Origin: an uncultured Oscillospiraceae bacterium
Lineage (GTDB): Bacteria > Bacillota > Clostridia > Oscillospirales > Oscillospiraceae
Assembly: GCA_947627325.1 (NCBI GenBank)
Contig: CANQVO010000008.1
Location: forward strand, 1-64,000
Length of the DNA: 64,000 bases
Reading direction: 5' to 3'
Part shown: piece after piece, positions 17,169 through 26,059 of the stretch
Position numbering within the stretch: the stretch's first letter is position 1
Layout of the letters: the number at the start of each line of letters is the position of its first letter
Notes under the pieces: generated by a model
Told to the model about the DNA's origin: nothing
What the model saw: the letters and a program-made list of their open reading frames with translations, nothing else
The model's database searches: none
Program-made: the position numbers and the translations under genes

Positions 17169-18316
17169 ATGTGATCGAACGCTATGTCCAGCAGATCCTG
17201 GAGGGCTCCACCCCCGACAAGCCCCTGTGGAACATCGAGAAGATCCACCAGGGGAAGGTCAACGGCTGGAACTACATCGACGGGTGCATGATGATCGCCC
17301 TGCTGAACCTCCACGAGATAACCGGGAGTAATATCTACTTCGATTTCGCCGAAAAGTATTTGGATTACTACGTCTTGGACGACGGCTCCATGCGGGGCTT
17401 TGACGAGAAGGACTACAACCTGGACAACCTGTGCGAGGGCCGCCCCCTGTTCGACGTCTACGCCGCCACGGGGAAGGAGAAGTACCGCAAGGCCATCGAA
17501 CTGCTCTACGGCCAGGTCCAGCGCCAGCCCCGCACCCCCGAGGGGAACTTCTGGCACAAGGCCATCTACCCCAACCAGGTCTGGCTGGACGGGCTCTACA
17601 TGGCCCAGGTCTTCTACACCAAGTACACCACCCAGTTTGAGGACTGCGCCCACTACCCGGACATCTTGAACCAGTTCCGCACCGTCCGGGCCAGGATGTA
17701 CGACCCCGCCACCGGCCTCTACCGCCACGGCTGGGACTCCAGCGGCAAGGCGTTTTGGTGCGAGCCGGACGGCAGGAGCAAGAACCCCTGGCTCCGCTCC
17801 CTGGGCTGGTTCTCCGCCGCCCTCATCGACGTGACCAGCCAGCTGGCCCCCGGCCACGAGGCGATGAAGGAAGAGCTCACCGGCATCGCCCGGGAGCTGG
17901 CGGGGAGTTTGGTCAAGTACGTGGACGAGAAGGTGGGGATGCTCTGGCAGGTGCCCGACCAGCCGGGGCGGGAGGGGAACTACCCCGAGACCTCCGGCTC
18001 CGCCATGGCCGCCTACTTCTTCCTCAAGGGCGCCCGCACCGGCATCCTGGACGCCTCCTACGCCCCCGTGGGCGCCAAGATCTTTGAGAACATCTGCAAG
18101 ACCTACCTCACCGAGGTGGACGGCCGGCTGAACCTGGGCGGCATCTGCCTGGTGGCCGGCCTGGGCCCCGAGAACAACCGCCGCCGGGACGGCAGCTACG
18201 AGTACTACATCTCCGAGCCGGTGGTGGAGAACGACGCCAAGGGCCTGGCCCCCTTCCTCATGTGCTATACCGAGCTTCTCCGCTCGGGGCAGGACCTCAG
18301 TTTTTTGGACCGGTAA
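17165..18316 (+). CDS. Unsaturated galacturonyl/rhamnogalacturonyl hydrolase, GH105 (YteR/YesR-like)
   Basis: 383 residues, alpha/alpha6 barrel. The catalytic Asp is D142 in QVWLDGLYM; other family stretches include EGRPLFDVY, LRSLGWF and ETSGSAM. It removes the terminal 4,5-unsaturated uronate from lyase-generated oligomers, and that product opens to the KduI substrate. No signal peptide. Its ATGA start-stop overlap with the GH28 gene implies translational coupling of the saturated and unsaturated oligomer hydrolases. Confidence 0.92.
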   Translation: MNVIERYVQQILEGSTPDKPLWNIEKIHQGKVNGWNYIDGCMMIALLNLHEITGSNIYFDFAEKYLDYYVLDDGSMRGFDEKDYNLDNLCEGRPLFDVYAATGKEKYRKAIELLYGQVQRQPRTPEGNFWHKAIYPNQVWLDGLYMAQVFYTKYTTQFEDCAHYPDILNQFRTVRARMYDPATGLYRHGWDSSGKAFWCEPDGRSKNPWLRSLGWFSAALIDVTSQLAPGHEAMKEELTGIARELAGSLVKYVDEKVGMLWQVPDQPGREGNYPETSGSAMAAYFFLKGARTGILDASYAPVGAKIFENICKTYLTEVDGRLNLGGICLVAGLGPENNRRRDGSYEYYISEPVVENDAKGLAPFLMCYTELLRSGQDLSFLDR

Positions 18317-18356
18317 GCAACCACTATTTTTGAAAAAGGAAAGGAGTTTGATCGTC

Positions 18357-19157
18357 ATGGTAAACGAGAAGAGCTTTAGTCTGGAGGGGAAGGTGGCCCT
18401 GGTCACCGGCGCCAGCTACGGCATCGGCTTCGCCATCGCCTCCGCCTACGCCAACGTGGGCGCCACCATCGTCTTCAACGACATCAAGCAGGAGCTGGTG
18501 GACAAGGGCCTGGCCGCCTACAAGGAGTTGGGCATCACCGCCCACGGCTACGTCTGCGACGTGACCGACGCCGAGGCCGTCAAGGCCATGGTGGCTCAGA
18601 TCGAGAAGGAGGTCGGCGTGATCGACATCCTGGTGAACAACGCCGGCATCATCAAGCGCATCCCCATGCTGGAGATGACCGCCGAGCAGTTCCGCCAGGT
18701 CATCGACATCGACCTCAACGGCCCCTTCATCGTCTCCCAGGCCGTCCTGCCCAGCATGATCAAGAAGGGCCACGGCAAGATCATCAACATCTGCTCCATG
18801 ATGAGCGAGCTGGGCCGGGAGACCGTCTCCGCCTACGCCGCCGCCAAGGGCGGGCTGAAGATGCTCACCCGGAACATCTGCGCCGAGTACGGCGCGGCCA
18901 ACATCCAGTGCAACGGCATCGGCCCGGGCTACATCGCCACCCCTCAGACCGCGCCCCTCCGGGAGAAGCAGCCCGACGGCTCCCGCCACCCCTTTGACGA
19001 GTTCATCTGCTCCCGCACCCCCGCCGGCCGCTGGCTGGAGGCGGAGGAGCTCACCGGCCCCGCCATCTTCCTGGCCTCCGACGCCTCCAACGCCGTCAAC
19101 GGCCACATCCTCTATGTGGACGGCGGCATCCTGGCCTACATCGGCAAGCAGCCCTGA
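18357..19157 (+). CDS. kduD: 2-dehydro-3-deoxy-D-gluconate 5-dehydrogenase (SDR family)
   Basis: 266 residues of the short-chain dehydrogenase family: cofactor motif TGASYGIGFA, NNAG, catalytic Ser in ICSMMS and YAAAK. Reduces 2,5-diketo-3-deoxygluconate to KDG. Close in sequence to gluconate 5-dehydrogenases, so substrate choice rests partly on its place between GH105 and uxaB with kduI nearby. The ATG at 18357 follows GGAAAGGAG. Confidence 0.92.
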   Translation: MVNEKSFSLEGKVALVTGASYGIGFAIASAYANVGATIVFNDIKQELVDKGLAAYKELGITAHGYVCDVTDAEAVKAMVAQIEKEVGVIDILVNNAGIIKRIPMLEMTAEQFRQVIDIDLNGPFIVSQAVLPSMIKKGHGKIINICSMMSELGRETVSAYAAAKGGLKMLTRNICAEYGAANIQCNGIGPGYIATPQTAPLREKQPDGSRHPFDEFICSRTPAGRWLEAEELTGPAIFLASDASNAVNGHILYVDGGILAYIGKQP

Positions 19158-19204
19158 CCCCGGGCGGCCGGACCCCAACTATAATTTGAAGGAGAAAGCA
19201 TCCT

Positions 19205-20698
19205 ATGGATAAGCTCAATTACGCCGTCCTGAAAGCCTCCGGCTACCAGGGCTACATCCTGGAAAAGGCCCCGGAAAAGGTGCTCCAGTTCGGGGAGGGG
19301 AACTTCCTGCGGGCCTTTGTGAACTACTGGTTCGACGTGGCCAACGAGAAGGCCGGGTGGAACGGCAAGTGCGTGCTGGTCCAGCCCATCGCCCCGGGCC
19401 TGGCCAAGCTCATCAACGACCAGGAGGGGCTGTACACCCTCTACCTCCGTGGCCGGGAGAACGGCGAGAAGGTGGACCGCAAGCGGGTCATCTCCTCCGT
19501 CTCCCGCTGTCTGAACCCCTACGAGAAGGCCGACTTTGACGCCATGATGGACGTGGCGGTCAGTGACGATCTGGAGTACGTGGTCTCCAACACCACCGAG
19601 GCCGGCATCGTCTACGACCCCGCCTGCCAGCTCTCCGACGAGCCCGCCTCCTCCTTCCCCGGCAAGCTGACCCAGGTGCTCTACAAGCGCTGGCAGGCCG
19701 GGAAGCCCGGCCTTGTGATCCTCTCCTGCGAGCTCATTGACAACAACGGCAAGGAGCTTCTCAAGTGCGTCAACCAGTACATCGACCAGTGGAAGCTGGA
19801 AGAGGGCTTCAAGGCATACGTCAACAACGACTGCACCTTCTGCTCCACCCTGGTGGACCGCATCGTCCCCGGCCGCATCCGCGACCCGGAGGAGGTGGCC
19901 CGGCTGGAGGCGGAGAACGGCTACCACGACGAGCTCATCGACGTGGGCGAGGTCTTTGGCGTGTGGAACATCGAAGGGCCGGACTGGCTGGAGGCCAAGC
20001 TGCCCTTCAAGGCCGCCGGGGTCAACTGCCCCGTGGTGCCCGACGTGACCCCCTACAAGAAGCGCAAGGTCCGCATCCTCAACGGCGCCCACACCGGCTT
20101 TGTCCTGGGGGCCTACCTGGCCGGGTTCGACATCGTCCGGGACTGCATGGAGGACGACACCGTCCGGGGCTTCATGAACAAGATGCTCTACGACGAGATC
20201 ATCCCCACCCTGCCCCTGGACAAGAAGGACCTGGAGGACTTCGCCGCCGCGGTGCAGGACCGGTTCAACAACCCCTTCGTCAACCATGAGCTGATGAGCA
20301 TCTCCCTGAACTCCACCTCCAAGTGGCGGGCCCGGAATATGCCCTCCTTCCTGGAGTACGTGGAGAAGACGGGCAAGCTGCCCGCCTGCCTGACCATGTC
20401 CTTCGCCGCCTACATCGCCTTCTTCTCCAGCGACATTCAGGAGCGCACCGACAAGGGCCTGGTGTGCAAGCGGCCCAAGGGGGACACCTACACCTGCTCC
20501 GACGACGGCTGGGCCCTGGACTTCTACTACGCCCACAAGGACGACAGCGCCGCCGACCTGGTCCACGCGGTGATGACCAACCAGCAGATGTGGGGCCAGG
20601 ACCTGACCCAGGTGCCCGGCTTCGAGGCCGCCGTGGTCAAGGGCCTGGAGCAGATCCGCACCCAGGGCGCCAAGGCCGCCTACGCCTCCTGCCTGTAA
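19205..20698 (+). CDS. uxaB: Tagaturonate reductase (altronate oxidoreductase)
   Basis: 497 residues, mannitol-dehydrogenase-type fold. N-terminal QFGEGNFLRAFVNYW is the characteristic cofactor-side motif; the C-terminal domain carries VRILNGAHTGFVLGAYLAG with the catalytic Lys-Asn-His region of the long-chain polyol dehydrogenases. Reduces D-tagaturonate with NADH to D-altronate, the substrate of UxaA directly downstream. AAGGAG lies 11 bases before the ATG. Confidence 0.95.
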   Translation: MDKLNYAVLKASGYQGYILEKAPEKVLQFGEGNFLRAFVNYWFDVANEKAGWNGKCVLVQPIAPGLAKLINDQEGLYTLYLRGRENGEKVDRKRVISSVSRCLNPYEKADFDAMMDVAVSDDLEYVVSNTTEAGIVYDPACQLSDEPASSFPGKLTQVLYKRWQAGKPGLVILSCELIDNNGKELLKCVNQYIDQWKLEEGFKAYVNNDCTFCSTLVDRIVPGRIRDPEEVARLEAENGYHDELIDVGEVFGVWNIEGPDWLEAKLPFKAAGVNCPVVPDVTPYKKRKVRILNGAHTGFVLGAYLAGFDIVRDCMEDDTVRGFMNKMLYDEIIPTLPLDKKDLEDFAAAVQDRFNNPFVNHELMSISLNSTSKWRARNMPSFLEYVEKTGKLPACLTMSFAAYIAFFSSDIQERTDKGLVCKRPKGDTYTCSDDGWALDFYYAHKDDSAADLVHAVMTNQQMWGQDLTQVPGFEAAVVKGLEQIRTQGAKAAYASCL

Positions 20699-20737
20699 GG
20701 CGCGGACCCATTCCTACCTCTAAAGGAGGGATTTCCT

Positions 20738-22210
20738 ATGCCCGATTTTATCAAGATCCACCCCAATGACAACGTGGCCGTGGCCCTGCGCCCCATCCCC
20801 AAGGGGACGGAGTTCGCCGGGATCACCGCCAACATGGACATCCCCCAGGGCCACAAGATGGCCCTGCTGGGGGTCCAGCAGGGGGAGAACGTGATCAAGT
20901 ACGGCTTCCCCATCGGCCACGCCACCGCCGCCATCACCCCCGGCGACTGGGTCCACACCCACAACATGGCCACCAACCTCTCCGGGGAGATGGAGTACGC
21001 CTACCACCCCAAGGCCAAGGCCGTGGCCCCCGTGGCCCCCAAGACCTTCCAGGGCTACCGCCGGAAGGACGGCCGGGCCGCCACCCGCAACGAGATCTGG
21101 ATCATCCCCACCGTGGGCTGCGTCAACGACGTGGCCAAGGCCCTGGTGCGGGACAACCAGGACCTGGTGAAGGGCTCCATCGACGGGCTCTACACCTTCA
21201 CCCACCCCTTCGGCTGTTCCCAGACCGGGGAGGACCACGCCCAGACCCGCAAGCTGTTGGCCGCCCTGACCCGCCACCCCAACGCCGGGGCGGTGCTGGT
21301 GCTCAGCCTGGGCTGTGAGAACCTGACCCACGAGCAGTTTTTGGCCGAGCTGGGGGACTACGACCCCCAGCGGGTGAAGTTCCTCACCTGCCAGGAGGTG
21401 GACGACGAGCTGGTGGCCGCCCGGGCGGTGCTGGAGGAGTGCGCTGCCTACGCCGGGCAGTTCCAGCGCGAGCCCATCCCCGCCAGCGAGCTGGTGGTGG
21501 GCATGAAGTGCGGCGGCTCCGACGGTCTGAGCGGCATCACCGCCAACCCCACCGTGGGCCGGTTCTCCGACCTGCTGGTGGCCATGGGCGGCTCCACCGT
21601 CCTCACCGAGGTGCCGGAGATGTTCGGCGCGGAGGGCTTCCTCATGGACCGCTGTATCAGCCAGGAGGTCTTCCAGAAGGCCGTCAACATGATCAACGGC
21701 TTCAAGGCCTACTTCATCCGCCACAACGAGGTGGTCTACGACAACCCCAGCCCGGGCAACAAGCAGGGCGGCATCACCACCCTGGAGGACAAGTCCTGCG
21801 GCTGTGTGCAGAAGGGCGGCTCCGCCCCCATCATGGACGTGATCGGCTACGGCGAGCAGGTGACCACCAAGGGCCTGAATATGCTCTACGGCCCGGGCAA
21901 CGACCTGGTCTCCGCCACCGCCCTCACCGCCGCGGGGGCCCACGTTATCCTCTTCACCACCGGCCGGGGCACCCCCTTCGGCGCCCCCGCCCCCACCATG
22001 AAGATCGCCACCAACACCCCCCTGGCCACCAAGAAGACCACCTGGATCGACTTCAACGCCGGGGTGGTGGCCGACGGGAAAAAGACCCTGGACGAGGCCG
22101 CCCAGGACCTGATGGACCTGGTGCTGGAGGTCTGCTCGGGCAAGAAGACCCGGGCGGAGGAAAAGGGCTTTAGGGAGATCTCCATCTTCAAGGACGGCGT
22201 AGTGCTCTAA
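20738..22210 (+). CDS. uxaA: Altronate dehydratase
   Basis: 490 residues combining an N-terminal SAF-type domain (about 1-90) and a C-terminal dehydratase domain (GYRRKDGRAATRNEIWIIPTVGCVN onward). Converts altronate to KDG. Conserved Cys residues (FGCSQ, LGCEN, KCGGSDG, DKSCGCVQKGG) fit the metal-dependent family. Start after AAAGGAGG. The product is phosphorylated by KdgK at 24838. Confidence 0.96.
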   Translation: MPDFIKIHPNDNVAVALRPIPKGTEFAGITANMDIPQGHKMALLGVQQGENVIKYGFPIGHATAAITPGDWVHTHNMATNLSGEMEYAYHPKAKAVAPVAPKTFQGYRRKDGRAATRNEIWIIPTVGCVNDVAKALVRDNQDLVKGSIDGLYTFTHPFGCSQTGEDHAQTRKLLAALTRHPNAGAVLVLSLGCENLTHEQFLAELGDYDPQRVKFLTCQEVDDELVAARAVLEECAAYAGQFQREPIPASELVVGMKCGGSDGLSGITANPTVGRFSDLLVAMGGSTVLTEVPEMFGAEGFLMDRCISQEVFQKAVNMINGFKAYFIRHNEVVYDNPSPGNKQGGITTLEDKSCGCVQKGGSAPIMDVIGYGEQVTTKGLNMLYGPGNDLVSATALTAAGAHVILFTTGRGTPFGAPAPTMKIATNTPLATKKTTWIDFNAGVVADGKKTLDEAAQDLMDLVLEVCSGKKTRAEEKGFREISIFKDGVVL

Positions 22211-22237
22211 GAGAAAGACGCAGCGAGGGATCCGGGC

Positions 22238-23647
22238 ATGGCAGTTGGCATTTCCAAGCGGGACGAGACTTTTCGGGAGTACGCCTTGTCAGGCACGGCC
22301 TGGAAGGTGCTCCTGGTGGTCTGTCTCCCCCTGGCGCTCTACCAGGCGCTCCAGGGCATCTTCAGCCTGCTGGACACCCTGATGGCCTCCCACATCAGCG
22401 CCGACTCCGTCTCCGCCGTGGCGGTGCTCAGCCAGATCAAGACCATGGTCTCCGCCCTGGGGGGCGGCCTGGCGGTGGGAGGGTGCATCAAGGTCTCGGA
22501 GGCGTATGGCCGGGGGGACTACGAGGCATTGCGGCGCAACGTCTCCACCCTCTACGCCCTGTCCGCCGGGATCGGGGTGCTCCTTATCCTGGTGATGGTC
22601 CCCTTCGCCCGGCCCTTCCTGCTCCTTCTGCGAACGCCCAGCCAGCTCATCGACGAGGGCATTGGCTACTTCCGGGTGGAGATCGTAGGGCTGGTGGTGG
22701 TCTTCTTCAACACCGTCTTCATCGCCATCGAGCGGGCCCGGGGCCACTCCAAGCGGATCCTGTGCCTGAACATGGTGGTCATTTTGGTGAAGATGGCCCT
22801 GACCGCCCTCTTTGTCTACGCTCTGAACTGCGGGGTGGTCATGATCGCCGTGGCCACCCTGTGCGGCCAGCTGGTTCTGTTGGGTTACGCCGTCTGGTCC
22901 ATGTTGCGGGACGAGGGGGCGTTCCGGGTGAGCCGGGACCACGTGGAGTTCCGCCGCCGCACCGTGGGGCCCATGGTCCGGCTGTCCTACCCCGCCGCGG
23001 CGGAGAAGATGCTCTTCTCCGCGGGCAAGGTGACGGTGAACGCCATGGCCGGGGTGTACGGCGCCCTCACCGCCGGGGCCCTGGGGATCTCCAACAACAT
23101 CGGCGGGCTCACCACCAACTGGCAGTCCGGCTTTCAGGACGGGGCCGCCCCCCTTATCAGCCAGAACCGGGGGGCGGGCAAGTACCGCAGGACCATGGAG
23201 CTCTACTACTGGCTGGTGGCCATCAACGTCATCATCGGCCTGGTGGGCTTGCTCATCGTCTCGGCCACCCTGCCCTGGCTGGCCGAGGTCTTCGCCCACT
23301 CCAAGAGTATGTACGACCCGGCCTTCCGGGACATGATCGTGGACATCCACCGCTATGAGATGCTGGGGTATATCACCCTGGGCGTCCACTCGGCCACCGT
23401 GGCGCTGCTGCTGGGGTACGGGTACACCAAGCTGACCCTGGCGCTGAACGTGGCCCGGGTGTTTGTCTTCCGGGTGCCTATTCTATGGGTCTTACAGCAC
23501 TACACCACCCTGGGCCCGGAGGCCACCGGCGTGACCATGATGACCTCCAACATCGCGGTGGGGGTGTGTGCGGTGCTGGTGGCCATCCCCATCCTCCGGC
23601 GGATCCGCCAGATGGCGGCCCGGGCGGAGGGCCAAGAAAGCAGTTGA
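22238..23647 (+). CDS. MATE-family efflux transporter
   Basis: 469 residues with about twelve hydrophobic segments and the two-fold repeat of MATE proteins (first half opening with PLALYQALQGIFSLLDTLMASHIS, second with VRLSYPAAAEKMLFSAGKVTVNAMAG). It would export small molecules by Na+ or H+ antiport. Its place between uxaA and the aldolase, 27 bases after uxaA, suggests co-transcription. It could export an intermediate or end product, but the substrate is unknown. Confidence 0.88.
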   Translation: MAVGISKRDETFREYALSGTAWKVLLVVCLPLALYQALQGIFSLLDTLMASHISADSVSAVAVLSQIKTMVSALGGGLAVGGCIKVSEAYGRGDYEALRRNVSTLYALSAGIGVLLILVMVPFARPFLLLLRTPSQLIDEGIGYFRVEIVGLVVVFFNTVFIAIERARGHSKRILCLNMVVILVKMALTALFVYALNCGVVMIAVATLCGQLVLLGYAVWSMLRDEGAFRVSRDHVEFRRRTVGPMVRLSYPAAAEKMLFSAGKVTVNAMAGVYGALTAGALGISNNIGGLTTNWQSGFQDGAAPLISQNRGAGKYRRTMELYYWLVAINVIIGLVGLLIVSATLPWLAEVFAHSKSMYDPAFRDMIVDIHRYEMLGYITLGVHSATVALLLGYGYTKLTLALNVARVFVFRVPILWVLQHYTTLGPEATGVTMMTSNIAVGVCAVLVAIPILRRIRQMAARAEGQESS

Positions 23648-23689
23648 CCCAAATTGCGCGGCAATTTATTATCATAGGAGGGAAACACC

Positions 23690-24655
23690 ATGAACGAAAT
23701 TCTCAAGCGCATTTCCGACATCGGCATCATCCCCGTCATCGCCTTCAACAGCGTGGACGAGGCGGTGCCCCTCTGCAAGGCCCTGGTGGCCGGCGGTCTG
23801 CCCGCCGCCGAGGTGACCTTCCGCACCGCCTGCGCCGAGGAGTGCATCCAGATCATCAACAAGGAGGTCCCCGAGATGCTCCTGGGCGCGGGCACCGTCC
23901 TCACCACCGAGCAGGCCGACAAGGCCATGGCCGCCGGCGCCTCCTTCATCGTGGCCCCCGGCTATGATCCCGCTGTGTGCCAGCACGTGCTGGACAAGGG
24001 CGGCGTGATGGTCCCCGGCACCTGCTCCGCCGGCGAGATGCAGCAGGCCATGAACCAGGGCTGTCAGGGCCTCAAGTTCTTCCCCGCCGAGGCCAACGGC
24101 GGCGTGGCCATGCTCAAGAACATCGGCGCGGCGCTGAAGAGCGCCCGGTGGATGTGTACCGGCGGCGTCAACGCCAAGAACGTCAACGACTACCTGGGCT
24201 ATGACCAGATCGTGGCCGTGGGCGGCACCTGGATGTGCAAGGCGGACATGATCAAGGCCGGCAAGTGGGACGAGATCACCGCCATGTGCCAGGAGGCGGT
24301 GCGGACCATGCTGGGCTTCCAGCTCAAGCACGTGGGCATCAACTGCGGCGACGCCGCCGAGGCCGCCAAGGTGGCTAAGGCCATCAGCGCCATCTTCGGC
24401 TTTGCCTACAAGGAGGGCAACTCCTCCGACTTCGCCGGCACCGCCGTGGAGGCGTGCAAGGTGAAGAAGCCCGGCACCATGGGCCATATCGCCATCGGCA
24501 CCAACGACGTGGACCGGGCCATCTACCACCTGTCCCGCCAGGGCGTGAAGTTCATGGACACCGACAAGGTGGTGGACCAGGCCACCGGCAAGACCAAGGC
24601 CGTCTACATCGACGGCGAGTTCGGCGGCTTCGCCATCCATCTGGTGAAGAACTGA
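23690..24655 (+). CDS. eda: KDPG aldolase with C-terminal VOC-like domain
   Basis: 321 residues; the usual enzyme is about 210. Residues 1-205 are a class I KDPG/KHG aldolase: E41 and R45 in AAEVTFRT and the Schiff-base Lys K129 in LKFFPAEA. It splits KDPG into pyruvate and glyceraldehyde-3-phosphate. Residues 210-321 look like one glyoxalase/VOC module (LKHVGINCG, MGHIAIGTNDVDRAIYHL, FGGFAIHLV). The role of this addition is unknown; metal binding or a second ketoacid activity are possibilities. Confidence 0.92.
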   Translation: MNEILKRISDIGIIPVIAFNSVDEAVPLCKALVAGGLPAAEVTFRTACAEECIQIINKEVPEMLLGAGTVLTTEQADKAMAAGASFIVAPGYDPAVCQHVLDKGGVMVPGTCSAGEMQQAMNQGCQGLKFFPAEANGGVAMLKNIGAALKSARWMCTGGVNAKNVNDYLGYDQIVAVGGTWMCKADMIKAGKWDEITAMCQEAVRTMLGFQLKHVGINCGDAAEAAKVAKAISAIFGFAYKEGNSSDFAGTAVEACKVKKPGTMGHIAIGTNDVDRAIYHLSRQGVKFMDTDKVVDQATGKTKAVYIDGEFGGFAIHLVKN

Positions 24656-24837
24656 GCGCGAGCGTAGGCGCATAGCGCCCGATGGACCGGAGCAAGGGGA
24701 AAAACAGGCCGCCCGTGGGCGGCGGATTTTCCCCGCGCGGAGGGAAGCGGGCGCGGCCATGCGCCCAACGCGAGCGTGACGATCTGGCAAAGACCCCCGC
24801 GGCCCTTACATATTAAAAATCAAGGAGGAACACCCAC
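24656..24837. other. Structured intergenic region between aldolase and kinase genes
   Basis: Contains a nested hairpin at 24696-24734: outer GGGGAAAA / TTTTCCCC enclosing GCCGCCC-GT-GGGCGGC. A CGCGAGCGT sequence occurs on both sides (near 24657 and 24770). There is no T tract after the hairpin, so it may be a processing or partial termination site. The kdgK ribosome site (AAGGAGGAAC) is at the end. Confidence 0.45.
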
Positions 24838-25863
24838 ATGAAAGTCATTACCTTCGGCGAGCTGATGATCCGTCTCCAGCCCTACAACTATGAGCGCTTT
24901 GTCCAGGCCGACCACCTGGAGTTCACCTTCGGCGGCGGCGAGGCCAACGTGGCCGTCTCCCTGGCCAACTACGGCCTGGACGCCGCCTTCGTCACCAAGC
25001 TGCCCGACCACGCCATCGGCCAGGCCGCCGTCAACTCCCTGCGCCGCTACGGCGTGGACACCTCCCTGATCACCCGGGGCGGCGACCGCGTGGGCATCTA
25101 CTTCAACGAGAAGGGCGCCTCCCAGCGGGGCAGCGTGTGCATCTACGACCGGGCCCACTCCGCCATCCAGGAGGCCACCTCCGCCGACTTCGACTGGAAC
25201 AAGATCTTCGACGGCGCCGACTGGTTCCACTTCACCGGCATCACCCCGGCCCTGGGCCCCAACGTGGTGGAGATCTGCAAGGAGGCCTGCAAGGCCGCCA
25301 AGGCCAAGGGCGTGAAGATCAGCTGCGATCTGAACTACCGGGGCAAGCTGTGGACCCGGGAGCAGGCCCGGGCCGCCATGACCGACCTGTGCCAGTATGT
25401 GGACGTGTGCATCTCCAACGAGGAGGACGCCAAGGACGTGTTCGGCATCGAGGCCGAGGCCACCGATATCTACGGCGGCTCCCTGAACCACGAGGGTTAC
25501 AAGTCCGTGGCCAAGCAGCTGGCCGACAAGTTCGGCTTTGAGAAGGTCGCCATCACCCTGCGGGAGAGCCACAGCGCCTTCGACAACGGCTGGTCCGCCA
25601 TGCTCTACGACGTGGCCAGCGGCGAGTACTGCTTCTCCAAGAAGTACGACCTGCACATCATCGACCGCGTGGGCGGCGGTGACAGCTTCGGCGGCGGGCT
25701 GATCTACTCCCTGCTCACCGGCAAGTCCACCCAGGCGGCGGTGGAGTTCGCCGTGGCGGCCTCCGCCCTGAAGCACTCCATCGAGGGCGACTACAACATG
25801 GTCACCGTCTCCGAGGTGGAGAAGCTGGCCGGCGGCGACGGCTCCGGCCGGATCCAGAGATAA
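24838..25863 (+). CDS. kdgK: 2-keto-3-deoxygluconate kinase (PfkB family)
   Basis: 341 residues of the ribokinase/PfkB fold. N-terminal GGGEANVAVSLANYG is the first signature; the C-terminal anion-hole/catalytic signature reads DRVGGGDSFGGGLIY, with Gly in place of the usual Ala of GAGD and the catalytic Asp retained. Phosphorylates KDG, where the KduI/KduD and UxaB/UxaA branches meet, to KDPG for the aldolase just upstream. Last gene of the uronate cluster. Confidence 0.94.
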   Translation: MKVITFGELMIRLQPYNYERFVQADHLEFTFGGGEANVAVSLANYGLDAAFVTKLPDHAIGQAAVNSLRRYGVDTSLITRGGDRVGIYFNEKGASQRGSVCIYDRAHSAIQEATSADFDWNKIFDGADWFHFTGITPALGPNVVEICKEACKAAKAKGVKISCDLNYRGKLWTREQARAAMTDLCQYVDVCISNEEDAKDVFGIEAEATDIYGGSLNHEGYKSVAKQLADKFGFEKVAITLRESHSAFDNGWSAMLYDVASGEYCFSKKYDLHIIDRVGGGDSFGGGLIYSLLTGKSTQAAVEFAVAASALKHSIEGDYNMVTVSEVEKLAGGDGSGRIQR

Positions 25864-25869
25864 ACATAT

Positions 25870-25904
25870 CAAAGAAGGGGCCTATGGCCCCTTCTTTGAG
25901 TTTT
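25870..25904 (+). terminator. Rho-independent terminator of the uronate operon
   Basis: 13-bp perfect stem (25870-25882 / 25886-25898) with a TAT loop and AGTTTT tail, six bases after the kdgK stop. A shorter similar hairpin (AAGGGGC / GCCCCTT) is at 25964-25981. Confidence 0.9.
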
Positions 25905-25993
25905 GCGGCCCGCCGCGGCGCCGCCCTACGGGCACACGTTTGCGGGCCGCAGATCAATCCAAAAAGGGGCTCTGGCCCCTTCTTGACAGTCTA

Positions 25994-26030
25994 AAAAACC
26001 GGGAGCGGCCAAAGGCCGCTCCCGGTTTTT
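25994..26030 (-). terminator. Bidirectional terminator
   Basis: 17-bp perfect inverted repeat: 25994-26010 pairs with 26014-26030 around AAA, with A runs left and T runs right, so it can stop transcription from both sides. It lies 30 bases past the stop of the minus-strand SLH gene. Confidence 0.9.
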
Positions 26031-26059
26031 GCGGTGCAAAGGAAAAATTGTGGGCCGGG

